DNA from: an uncultured Agrobacterium sp.
Lineage (GTDB): Bacteria; Pseudomonadota; Alphaproteobacteria; Rhizobiales; Rhizobiaceae
Length of the DNA: 64,000 nt
NCBI GenBank assembly: GCA_913777615.1
Contig: CAJYTK010000015.1
Span: 32,697 to 96,696, forward strand
Reading direction: 5' to 3'
Positions 36,167 to 45,018 of this stretch are shown in pieces. Below the pieces are notes generated by a model that was not told the DNA's origin, ran no database searches, and saw nothing but the letters and a program-made list of their open reading frames with translations. Position 1 is the first letter of the stretch; each line of letters begins with the position of its first letter. Made by a program: the position numbers and the translations under genes.

Positions 36167-39100
36167 TCACACGAGTTCGACATCGACGACACCGGGAGCG
36201 GAGCGCAAAGCAGCTGCTATCTCCGGGGAAATGCGATATTTATCGGTCAGTTCGACTTCGATTTCACGTTGCCCTTCATCCTTTATCACAATGAAGTAGA
36301 CCGACCCGTCACCTCTGGCATTCAGATGTCGCGCCACGGTTTTAAGCGGGCCGGAATTCCGAACATAGACGCGCAACGCTTTTTGCATCTGCACGGATTT
36401 TTCCTCGAGCGATTGCGCCGTCTGTATGCGCAGCCCGATACCTTCCGGTCGCTCTTCCGCCTGAACGGTAATGACCAGCGATTTTCCGACCTCTAGCAGA
36501 TCGCGATATTGGCCAAGTCCTTCTGAAAACAGCACGGCCTCGTACTGGCCGGATGCATCGGAGAAGGTCACGATTCCCATCTTGTTGCCGGTGCGGGTCT
36601 TACGCTCCTGCTTGCCAGTGACTGTACCTGCAAGACGACCAACCGTTGCTCCCTGTTTCACCGCTGCGGAGAAATCAGCGATGTTCTGAACACGAAGTTT
36701 GTCGAGCACGGTCCGGTAGGTATCGAGCGGGTGGGCAGTGAGATAGAAGCCCAGCACCTGATATTCGCGCAGTAGCTTTTCGGAGGCCAGCCATGGCTGG
36801 TAGGCGGGCAGCACCAGCTTCTCCGGACCGGTTGCCGCGCCTGAGCCGAACATGTCGTGTTGGCCGGTAACACGGCTTTCCTGGGCGCGTTGGGAGTAGC
36901 CAATAATGCGATCGAGACCGCCGATCAGTTCGGCGCGGTCTTTGCCGAAGCAATCGAATGCGCCTGCGTTGATCAGGCTTTCCAGAACGCGGCGGTTGAT
37001 CTGCTTGGGATCGATCCGGAGGCAGAAATCTTCTAGACTTGCGAAAGGCGTATCGCCGCGCACTTCGACGATATGATCGACCGCGCCCTCGCCCACGCCC
37101 TTCAAGGCTGCCAGCGAATAATAGATGCGGTTCTCACCCGTTTCGAAACGACGGAAGGATGTCTGGACAGATGGTGCGACGATCTCGATTCCCAGACGCG
37201 CAGCATCCTGGCGGAAATCATTGACCTTTTCGGTATTCGCCATATCAAGCGTCATCGAAGCGGCAAGGAACTCCACCGGGTAGTGCGCCTTCATATAGGC
37301 GGTCTGGTAGGAAACGATGGCGTAAGCGGCGGCGTGAGACTTGTTGAAGCCGTAATTCGCGAATTTGGCGAGGAGATCAAAGATCGTGTCGGCCTGGGCC
37401 TTGGAGACATTATTGCGGATCGCGCCTTCAACGAAGCGCTCCCGCTGTTTGTCCATCTCTTCCTTGATCTTCTTGCCCATGGCGCGACGCAGGAGGTCGG
37501 CTTCACCAAGAGAATATCCAGACAGAACCTGGGCGATCTGCATCACCTGTTCCTGATAGACGATAACGCCCTGCGTTTCCTTCAAGAGATGGTCGATGGT
37601 CGGATGGATCGACTCGATTTCCTCTTCGCCATGTTTGCGGGCGTTGTAGACCGGAATATTTTCCATCGGGCCAGGACGATAGAGCGCGACCAGCGCGATA
37701 ATGTCCTCAATGCAGTCCGGACGCATGCCGATGAGCGCCTTGCGCATGCCGGCACTTTCCACCTGGAAGACGCCGATCGTCTCGCCGCGCGACAGCATCT
37801 CATAGGTCTTCTGATCATCCAGCGGAATGGCAGCAAGGTCGACATGGATGCCGCGCTTGGCGACGAAGTCGACCGCTACCTTCAGGACCGTCAGCGTTTT
37901 CAGTCCGAGAAAGTCGAACTTCACCAGCCCGGCGCTTTCAACCCACTTCATGTTGAACTGGGTGACAGGCATGTCGGATCGCGGATCACGATACATCGGC
38001 ACGAGCTTCGACAGAGGACGGTCGCCGATAACGATACCGGCGGCGTGGGTAGAGGCGTGGCGATAAAGACCCTCGATTTTCTGGGCGATATCCAGAAGCC
38101 TTGCGACGACCGGTTCCTTGTCCGCCTCCTCCTGCAGACGCGGCTCCTCTTCGATCGCCTTGGAGAGTGGAGTGGGGTTGGCCGGATTGTTCGGCACCAG
38201 CTTACAGATGCGGTCCACCTGACCGTAGGGCATCTCCAGCACGCGACCAACGTCGCGCAAGGCTGCACGGGCTTGCAGCGACCCGAAGGTGATGATCTGC
38301 GCCACTTGCTCGCGACCATATTTACGCTGCACATAGCGGATCACCTCTTCGCGGCGATCCTGGCAGAAGTCGATATCGAAGTCGGGCATCGAAACGCGTT
38401 CGGGATTAAGGAAACGTTCGAAAAGTAGCGAGAAGCGGAGCGGATCCACATCTGTAATTGTCAATGCATAGGCGACGAGTGATCCCGCACCCGAGCCACG
38501 ACCGGGGCCGACCGGAATATCTTGCTGCTTTGCCCATTTGATGAAGTCGGCAACGATGAGGAAATAGCCAGGAAACTTCATGCGTTCGATGACGCTGAGT
38601 TCAAAATCCAGCCGATCCCGGTATTCCTGCTCCGTATAACCGGGCGCCATGCCGAGCGCTGCCAAACGCATGTCAAGACCTTCGACGGCCTGGCGGCGAA
38701 GTTCCAGCGATTCTGCGCGTTCGGCCTCTTCCGGATCGTCACTGGCGCCGGTAAAGCGCGGCAGAATGGGCCCACGCTTCTTGAGAACATAGGAACAACG
38801 CTGGGCGATCTCGACCGTGTTTTCGATGGCTTCGGGGATATCCTTGAAAAGTGCCACCATCTCATCGCGGCTCTTTAGATAATGATCGGGAGTCAGACGA
38901 AAACGGCTATCGTCCGAAACGATCGCATTATGAGCGACCGCCATAAGGGCGTCATGGGCCTCATAATCCGCCTTGGAAGGGAAGAAAGCCTCATTGGTGG
39001 CAACCAGAGGAATATCGTGCTCATAGGCAAGCGCTATCATGCGGCGCTCATGCGCACGATCGTAATTGCCCTGACGTTGAAGCTCTATATATAGCCGATC

Positions 39101-39664
39101 GCCAAAGATCTCCTTCAGCGCGAGAAGCCGGCTCTTTGCCTGAGCGGCATGCCCTTCTTTCAGTGCCATGTCGATAGGACCGCCGGATGCGCCTGATAGT
39201 GCTATCAAGCCGGCATTGCTTGCTTCTTCCAGCCAGGACTTGGCGATATTGACCGCATGGCCGCTGCCTTCACCGTCGAGATAGGCGCGACTGATCAAAT
39301 CAACCAATCGTTCATAACCGTCAGCATCTGCGGCCAGGAGAACAAGAGACGGCAACTTGACCAGATTGTTGCCACCTCGCCTCTCCTCTACGACGTCCTG
39401 CATATCTATGGAAAGCTGACACCCGATGATCGGCTGCAGTCCTTCGTCTCGCGCCTTCTCCGAGAATTCCAGCGCAACAAAAAGGTTGTTTGTATCAGTG
39501 ATGGCAATAGCGGGCTGAGAATCGCCAACAGCTTTTGCCATGATCTTTTTAAGAGGAAGCGCGCCTTCAAGCAGCGAATAGGCAGAATGGACGCGAAGAT
39601 GGACGAAGCCGGGAGATTCCAAGAGCACGCCCGAAAGGTTCTGCCCGTCAAGATTATCGCCCAT
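36167..39664 (-). CDS. dnaE: DNA polymerase III alpha subunit
   Basis: A 1165-residue replicative polymerase of the DnaE1 type. The N-terminal PHP domain has FVHLRVHSAYSLLEGALPL. The palm holds the catalytic aspartates in MPDFDIDFCQDRR near residue 424, and other blocks are GPGRGSGAGSLVAYAL and HAAGIVIGDRPLS. The C terminus contains a helix-hairpin-helix and an OB-fold segment (RLAGTVTGKQERKTRTGNKMG). A small SOS-type ORF lies 117 bp upstream. Confidence 0.97.
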   Translation of the reverse strand: MGDNLDGQNLSGVLLESPGFVHLRVHSAYSLLEGALPLKKIMAKAVGDSQPAIAITDTNNLFVALEFSEKARDEGLQPIIGCQLSIDMQDVVEERRGGNNLVKLPSLVLLAADADGYERLVDLISRAYLDGEGSGHAVNIAKSWLEEASNAGLIALSGASGGPIDMALKEGHAAQAKSRLLALKEIFGDRLYIELQRQGNYDRAHERRMIALAYEHDIPLVATNEAFFPSKADYEAHDALMAVAHNAIVSDDSRFRLTPDHYLKSRDEMVALFKDIPEAIENTVEIAQRCSYVLKKRGPILPRFTGASDDPEEAERAESLELRRQAVEGLDMRLAALGMAPGYTEQEYRDRLDFELSVIERMKFPGYFLIVADFIKWAKQQDIPVGPGRGSGAGSLVAYALTITDVDPLRFSLLFERFLNPERVSMPDFDIDFCQDRREEVIRYVQRKYGREQVAQIITFGSLQARAALRDVGRVLEMPYGQVDRICKLVPNNPANPTPLSKAIEEEPRLQEEADKEPVVARLLDIAQKIEGLYRHASTHAAGIVIGDRPLSKLVPMYRDPRSDMPVTQFNMKWVESAGLVKFDFLGLKTLTVLKVAVDFVAKRGIHVDLAAIPLDDQKTYEMLSRGETIGVFQVESAGMRKALIGMRPDCIEDIIALVALYRPGPMENIPVYNARKHGEEEIESIHPTIDHLLKETQGVIVYQEQVMQIAQVLSGYSLGEADLLRRAMGKKIKEEMDKQRERFVEGAIRNNVSKAQADTIFDLLAKFANYGFNKSHAAAYAIVSYQTAYMKAHYPVEFLAASMTLDMANTEKVNDFRQDAARLGIEIVAPSVQTSFRRFETGENRIYYSLAALKGVGEGAVDHIVEVRGDTPFASLEDFCLRIDPKQINRRVLESLINAGAFDCFGKDRAELIGGLDRIIGYSQRAQESRVTGQHDMFGSGAATGPEKLVLPAYQPWLASEKLLREYQVLGFYLTAHPLDTYRTVLDKLRVQNIADFSAAVKQGATVGRLAGTVTGKQERKTRTGNKMGIVTFSDASGQYEAVLFSEGLGQYRDLLEVGKSLVITVQAEERPEGIGLRIQTAQSLEEKSVQMQKALRVYVRNSGPLKTVARHLNARGDGSVYFIVIKDEGQREIEVELTDKYRISPEIAAALRSAPGVVDVELV

Positions 39665-39781
39665 TTTGCCCGCATTCCTGTCATTTCTGAATCGGGCTTA
39701 TTTTGGTCCCTTCGGGCGGCAAAGTCCACCGCGAACGGGTGTCCGTACACTGCAATCGTAAAGATACCGAAGGGTCGAAAC

Positions 39782-39868
39782 TCACATGGATGTGAGGATA
39801 ACCGAGAAGCTGGCAACGAAGACAGCGATGGACGTGAAGGCGGCAAGGTCACGGATGAAATCAGTCAT
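39782..39868 (-). CDS. Predicted 28-residue SOS-regulated membrane peptide
   Basis: A 28-codon ORF starting ATG at 39868. The protein has a short charged start (MTDFIRDL) and one hydrophobic span over residues 9-27. The translation signal is strong: AAGGAGAG lies 4 bases before the ATG. Upstream are a TTGACA box and an exact LexA box. This combination resembles Caulobacter SidA, a 29-residue SOS-induced inner-membrane inhibitor of cell division; homology cannot be judged at this length. It lies between lolD and dnaE1 on the same strand. Confidence 0.65.
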   Translation of the reverse strand: MTDFIRDLAAFTSIAVFVASFSVILTSM

Positions 39869-39889
39869 TTGTCTCTCCTTACTTGATAT

Positions 39890-39904
39890 GTTCCAACTTT
39901 GTTC
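39890..39904 (-). promoter_or_regulatory. LexA box (alphaproteobacterial type)
   Basis: On the plus strand GTTC-CAACTTT-GTTC matches the alphaproteobacterial LexA site GTTC-N7-GTTC exactly. A third near-repeat, GTTT at 39912-39915, extends it with the same 11-base step. It overlaps the predicted -10 region of the 28-residue peptide gene, a position for repression. Confidence 0.75.
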
Positions 39905-39924
39905 TCATTTTGTTTCCATGTCAA
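39896..39924 (-). promoter_or_regulatory. Promoter of the SOS-type small ORF
   Basis: On the minus strand TTGACA (39924-39919) is followed after 17 bases by a weak -10 (CAAAGT, 39901-39896). Transcription would begin near 39889, leaving a leader of about 20 bases before the ATG. Confidence 0.5.
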
Positions 39925-39993
39925 CAGCTTTCTTCGGACTGTCCTATTGCCAACGTGCGCAGACTCGTCCGGGTTCCGCCGATCGAATCATTG

Positions 39994-40030
39994 GCAAAAC
40001 AAAACCCCGCCTGAAGGGTCAGACGGGGTT
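39994..40030 (-). terminator. Intrinsic terminator after lolD
   Basis: On the minus strand a long stem (AACCCCGTCTGA with TCAGGCGGGGTT, one mismatch) at 40003-40030 is followed by TTTTGTTTTG. It ends the proS-lolC-lolD unit. Confidence 0.85.
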
Positions 40031-40073
40031 CCTGTCATGAATCAGCCTGTGCGGTTGACAGACACTTTGAGTG

Positions 40074-40781
40074 TTAGAATTCGACGATCTTGCCTTCGCT
40101 CAAGGTAACGCGGCGGTCCATGCGTGCGGCCAGATCGTGATTGTGCGTTGCAATCAGCGCGGCAAGGCCGGACTGGCGCACAAGTGCTTCCAGAGCATCG
40201 AAGACATAGGATGCCGTTTCAGGATCGAGATTGCCTGTCGGCTCGTCTGCCAGCAGCAGAAGCGGGGCGTTGGCAACCGCTCTCGCGATCGCCACACGCT
40301 GCTGTTCGCCGCCCGACAGTTCAGCCGGGCGATGTTCCGCCCTGTGGCCGATTCGCATGTAGTCCAACAGCGCCTTGGCACGAACCTGCGCTTCCTTCGG
40401 AGCGAGACCCGCGATCATTTGCGGCATCATGATGTTTTCAAGCGCCGAGAATTCCGGCAGCAGGTGGTGGAACTGATAGACGAAGCCGATGTCGCTGCGG
40501 CGGATCGACGTGCGCTCCTCATCAGACAGCGTGCCGCATGGCTTGCCATTGATGAATACCTCGCCCGCATCCGGATGTTCGAGCAGACCTGCCAGATGCA
40601 GAAGCGTCGATTTCCCCGTTCCGGAGGGCGCGACAAGCGCGACGATCTCACCGCTTCTCAGCTCGAAATTTGCGTCTTTCAGAATGGAGAGACTCGTCTC
40701 CCCCTGACCGTAGGTCCGTTCCACGCCGGAGAGCTGTAAAGCCATTTTTTTTGCCATGGTGCGAGGCCGGTCCTTATTCAT
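40074..40781 (-). CDS. lolD: Lipoprotein-releasing system ATP-binding protein
   Basis: A 235-residue ABC ATPase that powers release of outer-membrane lipoproteins from the inner membrane. The Walker A segment is APSGTGKST, the signature [15 protein letters not shown] and Walker [14 protein letters not shown], with the switch histidine in ALIATHNHD. The ATG at 40781 overlaps the permease stop codon by eight bases, so the two are coupled; in-frame ATGs 24 and 36 bases downstream are possible alternatives. A terminator follows at 40030-39994. Confidence 0.93.
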   Translation of the reverse strand: MNKDRPRTMAKKMALQLSGVERTYGQGETSLSILKDANFELRSGEIVALVAPSGTGKSTLLHLAGLLEHPDAGEVFINGKPCGTLSDEERTSIRRSDIGFVYQFHHLLPEFSALENIMMPQMIAGLAPKEAQVRAKALLDYMRIGHRAEHRPAELSGGEQQRVAIARAVANAPLLLLADEPTGNLDPETASYVFDALEALVRQSGLAALIATHNHDLAARMDRRVTLSEGKIVEF

Positions 40782-42081
40782 ATCTCAGGGCCTGGACAGG
40801 ATCTAGCTTCGACGCGCGCCAAGCGGGGAAGATCGTTGCCAGGAAGGACAAAGTCAGCGCCATGACGATGACCGTGATCGTCTCGCTCAAAGCCATCTCA
40901 GCTGGAAGCTGGCTGAGGAAATAAAGCTGCGGATCGAACAGAACCGTGCCGCTGATCCATGAGAAGAACTGGCGGATCGATTCCACATTGAGACAGACGA
41001 CAACGCCAAGCGCCACGCCCGCAAATGTGCCGACGATACCGATAGCCGCACCTGTCATGAAAAAGATGCGCATGACAGCGCCCGAAGTCGCACCCATTGT
41101 GCGCAGGATGGCGATATCGCTGCCCTTGTCCTTCACCAGCATGATAAGGCCGGAAATGATGTTGAGCGCCGCGACCAGAACGATCAGTGTCAGGATCATG
41201 AACATGACGTTGCGCTCCACCTGCAGGGCGGAGAAGAAAGTCTGGTTCCGCTGTCGCCAGTCGGTGATATAGACTTGGCGACCGGCAGCAGCCTCCACCA
41301 GAGGTCGGATGCCATCGACATCGTCCGGATGGCTGACGAAAAGCTCGATCGACTGGACGATGCCTTCCGAATTGAAATAGAGCTGCGCTTCCGAAAGCGG
41401 CATATAGATCATCGAGGCGTCATATTCCGACATGCCGATCTCGAAAACACCGGAGATCGGATAGGACTTCACGCGAGGATTGACACCCATGGGTGTCACG
41501 TCACCTTCCGGTGAAATGAGCGTAATCTGGTCCCCTACTGTCACGCCGAGCTGCGCGGCTAGCCTTGAACCAACCAGAACACCCTGTCCTGACATGAAGC
41601 CGACGAGATCGCCAGCTTTGACGTTGGTAGAAATTTCCTTGATCTTTTCGAGATCTTCGGGCCGCACGCCCCGGACCAAAGCGCCACTGCCCGCACCGTT
41701 GCGACCAGACGCCAGCGTCTGACCTTCCACGAGCGGCAAGGCCATCGTCACGCCCGGCACTCCGGCAAACTTCTTTGCCAATTCATCATAATTGTTGAAG
41801 GGCTGGTCGATCGGCTGGACGATCATGTGACCGTTGATTCCCAAAATACGGGAAATCAGCTCGGTGCGGAAACCATTCATGACGGCCATGACGATGATCA
41901 GCGTCGCAACGCCGAGCATAATGCCGACGAAGGAGAAGCCTGCAATGACAGATATGAATGCTTCCTTACGGCGCGAACGCAGGTAGCGCCAGGCCACCAT
42001 GCGCTCGAAAGCCGAAAACGGCCGTGCCGCCCCATCCTTCACGGATGCCACAGCACCGTTGTCAGCCTCGGCTTTTGCCAT
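40774..42081 (-). CDS. Lipoprotein-releasing system permease LolC/LolE type
   Basis: A 435-residue membrane protein. A first membrane helix ([31 protein letters not shown]) is followed by a large periplasmic domain (about 70-290) and three helices at the C terminus (FtsX-type permease, containing [17 protein letters not shown]). Only one permease gene is present, so the complex is probably a homodimer combining LolC and LolE roles. It starts 20 bp after proS. Confidence 0.93.
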   Translation of the reverse strand: MAKAEADNGAVASVKDGAARPFSAFERMVAWRYLRSRRKEAFISVIAGFSFVGIMLGVATLIIVMAVMNGFRTELISRILGINGHMIVQPIDQPFNNYDELAKKFAGVPGVTMALPLVEGQTLASGRNGAGSGALVRGVRPEDLEKIKEISTNVKAGDLVGFMSGQGVLVGSRLAAQLGVTVGDQITLISPEGDVTPMGVNPRVKSYPISGVFEIGMSEYDASMIYMPLSEAQLYFNSEGIVQSIELFVSHPDDVDGIRPLVEAAAGRQVYITDWRQRNQTFFSALQVERNVMFMILTLIVLVAALNIISGLIMLVKDKGSDIAILRTMGATSGAVMRIFFMTGAAIGIVGTFAGVALGVVVCLNVESIRQFFSWISGTVLFDPQLYFLSQLPAEMALSETITVIVMALTLSFLATIFPAWRASKLDPVQALRYE

Positions 42082-42101
42082 GTCTACTCCTTGTCGGCCT
42101 T

Positions 42102-43424
42102 TCAGCCGAGAACTCTGTTCATTGCGGCTTCGACCGTGACGTTCTCACGTGCGCCCGTTTTGCGGTCCTTCACCTCGACCTCGCCGGCAGCAATGCTGCG
42201 TGGGCCGACGATGATCTGCGTAGGCACGCCGATAAGATCTGCGGTCGCGAACTTCTGGCCCGCGCGGTCATCCGTATCGTCGTAAAGAACATCCTTACCG
42301 GCATTGGACAGCGCGTAATAAAGCTTTTCGCATGCCGCGTCGCAGGCCGCATCGCCAGCCTTCATGTTGATGATGACGACATCGAAAGGAGCAACCGACG
42401 CCGGCCAGATGATTCCGTTCTCGTCATGCGAGGCTTCAATGATGGCGGGAACAAGGCGTGTTGGTCCGATGCCATAGGATCCCATGTGGACGGGATGTTC
42501 CTTGCCGTCAGGCCCCTGAACCTTGGCACCCATCGGCTCGGAATATTTGGTCCCGAAGTAGAAGATGTGGCCAACTTCTATGCCGCGAGCAGAAAGACGG
42601 TCGCTCTCGGGAATTGCGTTGAAGGCAGCTTCGTCGTGCATTTCGGACGTTGCGGCATAGTCTGCCGTCCATGTATCGAAAATGCTCTGCAGACCGGCAA
42701 CGTCATCGAAATTGGTATCATCTCCGGGAATGCCCTGCTCCAGGAAGCTCTTGTGGCAGAAGACTTCCGATTCACCGGTGTCTGCCAGAATGATGAATTC
42801 GTGGCTGTGATTGCCGCCGATCGGGCCAGTATCGGCGCGCATCGGAATTGCGCGCAGGCCAAGGCGCGAGAAGGTGCGCAGATAGGCTGCAAACATCTTG
42901 TTATAGGAGTGGATCGCGGCTTCCTTCGTCAAATCGAAGGAATAGGCATCCTTCATCAAGAACTCGCGCGAACGCATCGTGCCGAAACGAGGACGCACTT
43001 CGTCGCGGAATTTCAGCTGGATATGGTAGAGGTTCAGCGGCAGGTTCTTGTAGGACTTCACATAGGAGCGGAAGATGTCCGTGATCATCTCCTCGTTCGT
43101 GGGGCCATACAACATCTGACGATCCTGGCGGTCCTTGATGCGCAGCATTTCCTTGCCGTAATCGTCATATCGACCGCTCTCCTGCCAGAGCTCAGCCGAT
43201 TGCAGCGTGGGCATCAACAGCTCTACTGCGCCGGACCGGTCCTGCTCCTCGCGAATGATGCGGTTCACCTTGTCCATCACCCGCTTGCCCAGCGGCAGCC
43301 AGGAATAGATGCCCTGGCTCTGCTGACGGATCATCCCTGCACGCAACATGAGGCGGTGAGAAACAATTTCAGCTTCCTTGGGATTTTCCTTCAGGATGGG
43401 CAAAAAATAACGGCTGAGACGCAT
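42102..43424 (-). CDS. proS: Prolyl-tRNA synthetase (short form)
   Basis: A 440-residue class II synthetase. Motif 1 lies in the N-terminal dimer region ([16 protein letters not shown]), motif 2 is [27 protein letters not shown], and motif 3 is [14 protein letters not shown]. The long editing insertion of E. coli ProRS (572 residues) between motifs 2 and 3 is absent, as in other alphaproteobacteria. The ATG at 43424 begins MRLSRYFLP, the family start; the frame opens ten codons earlier. It heads the proS-lol unit. Confidence 0.97.
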   Translation of the reverse strand: MRLSRYFLPILKENPKEAEIVSHRLMLRAGMIRQQSQGIYSWLPLGKRVMDKVNRIIREEQDRSGAVELLMPTLQSAELWQESGRYDDYGKEMLRIKDRQDRQMLYGPTNEEMITDIFRSYVKSYKNLPLNLYHIQLKFRDEVRPRFGTMRSREFLMKDAYSFDLTKEAAIHSYNKMFAAYLRTFSRLGLRAIPMRADTGPIGGNHSHEFIILADTGESEVFCHKSFLEQGIPGDDTNFDDVAGLQSIFDTWTADYAATSEMHDEAAFNAIPESDRLSARGIEVGHIFYFGTKYSEPMGAKVQGPDGKEHPVHMGSYGIGPTRLVPAIIEASHDENGIIWPASVAPFDVVIINMKAGDAACDAACEKLYYALSNAGKDVLYDDTDDRAGQKFATADLIGVPTQIIVGPRSIAAGEVEVKDRKTGARENVTVEAAMNRVLG

Positions 43425-43617
43425 GACTATTTCCTGGGTGCGGCGACCCGCCATCTACTGGGAATCGCCAGAATTAAAGGATATTTCCGCCGTACATAAC
43501 CGTTTCTCCATCAGAAGGAAACCCGCTCGATCGGGGCGCTCCACACAGCATTCACATGAACGTGAGAATAGGTCTTTCGTCACTGCACGGTTTCAGGCGA
43601 AATAATTTTGCGGGTGA

Positions 43618-43650
43618 CCTGCGACATAATGGTCGCGGGGAATTTTTTTT
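43618..43650 (+). terminator. Intrinsic terminator in the proS upstream region
   Basis: CCTGCGAC pairs with GTCGCGGG (one T-G pair, 6-base loop) and is followed by GAA and eight T. It is read on the plus strand, where no protein gene lies upstream, so it implies a short plus-strand transcript. Confidence 0.65.
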
Positions 43651-43680
43651 GCCGACTGTAACAAAATTGCAAAAAACGTG

Positions 43681-43709
43681 GTGACAAAGTGGAATCTTTG
43701 GGCTAGTTT
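43681..43709 (+). promoter_or_regulatory. Predicted sRNA promoter
   Basis: GTGACA (43681-43686) and TAGTTT (43704-43709) are separated by 17 bases, similar to the rpmG and tRNA-Asp promoters in this window. Confidence 0.45.
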
Positions 43710-43715
43710 CAGCTC

Positions 43716-43862
43716 ACAAAAGAGGCAGGAAGTTTAAATTTCTGCCGTCTTCGCGGTCAGTCTTGGGAGGATGAGATCTTAGGCGCGCTTGTTCGCTGCC
43801 CCGGAAACGGAAACAGATCACGCGAAACTGAAAAACAAGGCCTAACCGCCTTGTTTTTTTTT
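43716..43862 (+). ncRNA. Candidate small RNA between proS and the DUF1467 gene (possibly alpha-r45)
   Basis: A predicted transcript of about 147 bases with no coding sequence. A first stem-loop (GGCAG...CTGCC, 43724-43746), a long-range pairing TTCGCG with CGCGAA, and a final intrinsic terminator are visible. The location next to proS recalls the rhizobial sRNA family alpha-r45 (Smr45C), from memory only. The 5' end is inferred from the promoter above. Confidence 0.6.
43834..43862. terminator. Intrinsic terminator of the candidate sRNA
   Basis: An 8 bp stem (AACAAGGC with GCCTTGTT, 6-base loop) is followed on the plus strand by a run of T. On the minus strand the same hairpin is followed by TTTTT, so it may also stop transcripts coming from the DUF1467 gene. 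Confidence 0.88.
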
Positions 43863-44022
43863 GCCCTAAAATCCGTGTTATTTCAGCGAGTTGGTTGCCG
43901 AGACCTGATCACACAGCTTTTGCTTTTGGCGGATGTGCGAATCTCGCCCACAGAAATGTAACATTCGTATGACGGACACTGGCGCCTATAGGGACACCAG
44001 CCCCCCGCTCCATCTGATAAGA

Positions 44023-44292
44023 TCAATCATAAACGGGAATGATGCGTGGCAAATCGTCAAGGCTGACACCAAAGTACAAGGTGACGCCGTACCAGAGTGC
44101 GCAGAGCAATATCGAGATCAGGGTCGTGAGGATCAGGATTTTGGCGCCTTGGAAACGAGTAGGCGCGCTCGCGACCGTGCCCAGCGTCACGTCTCCGTCA
44201 TCCATCTGGGTTCTAAGGCCAATCGGCAGCACGACAAACAGAACCGTCCACCAGACGATGAAAAAAACAGCAACGACCGACAACCACGGCAT
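44023..44292 (-). CDS. DUF1467 family membrane protein
   Basis: An 89-residue protein with two membrane segments (about residues 3-24 and 52-74) flanking a charged loop (RTQMDDGDVTLGTVASAP). This is the DUF1467 pattern common downstream of mce in alphaproteobacteria, function unknown. An AGGGGAGG ribosome site precedes the ATG. It is the last gene of the minus-strand run from nuoA. Confidence 0.9.
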   Translation of the reverse strand: MPWLSVVAVFFIVWWTVLFVVLPIGLRTQMDDGDVTLGTVASAPTRFQGAKILILTTLISILLCALWYGVTLYFGVSLDDLPRIIPVYD

Positions 44293-44519
44293 GTGGAACC
44301 TCCCCTTGAAGAACCGGCGTTCCTCGTCTCCTCATGGTGCTGGAAACACGCTGGAAGCAGACGGAGCAGCTGGTAAACGATTCCTACAATACAAGCCCCA
44401 GAATCGGAATCGATTTTCGGGGGCATCGTCAGCTTGAAGAGGATAAAGCGTCCTCAGTGGATCTCATCATGCGCTTGGTACTCCCGGCGCAGACGTTAGT
44501 TTTCGAAACAAACCCTCGT

Positions 44520-44924
44520 TCAACTCTCTTCCAACTCCACCAGCGTACCGCAGAAATCCTTCGGGTGAAGGAAGAGCACAGGCCTTCCGTGGGCGCCTAT
44601 CTTCGGTTCTCCATTGCCGAGAACGCGTGCGCCGGCGGCCTTCAAACTGTCGCGGGCAGCGATGATATCTTCCACTTCGTAACAGATGTGGTGCATGCCG
44701 CCGGACGGGTTCTTTTCCAGAAATGCTGCGATGGGCGAGTTGCCGTCCAATGGCTCAAGCAGTTCGACCTTGCTGTTGGGCAGGTTGACGAACACGACGC
44801 GCACCCCATGTTCGGGCAAAGTCTGCACCTGCGAGACAGCAGCGCCCAGGACATCGCGATAGGTGGTGGTTGCCGCCGCAAGGTCGGGGACAGCGATCGC
44901 AATGTGATTGATCCGTCCGAGCAT
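44520..44924 (-). CDS. mce: Methylmalonyl-CoA epimerase
   Basis: A 134-residue vicinal-oxygen-chelate enzyme that interconverts the (R)- and (S)-forms of methylmalonyl-CoA in propionate metabolism. Family landmarks are LGRINHIAIAVPDL with a metal-binding His, SGGMHHICYEVED with a second His, and FCGTLVELEES with a Glu. The ATG at 44924 has GGAGG at six bases; further in-frame ATGs upstream are less well placed. It is 94 bp after rnj. Confidence 0.93.
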   Translation of the reverse strand: MLGRINHIAIAVPDLAAATTTYRDVLGAAVSQVQTLPEHGVRVVFVNLPNSKVELLEPLDGNSPIAAFLEKNPSGGMHHICYEVEDIIAARDSLKAAGARVLGNGEPKIGAHGRPVLFLHPKDFCGTLVELEES

Positions 44925-45018
44925 GGTCATCCTCCCAATTTCCTGGCCGAACATCATCTAAGACGCTGACATCGTCGGTGATGCGCGTCTATCCCAGCGC
45001 GCATCACCGAACTTATCG

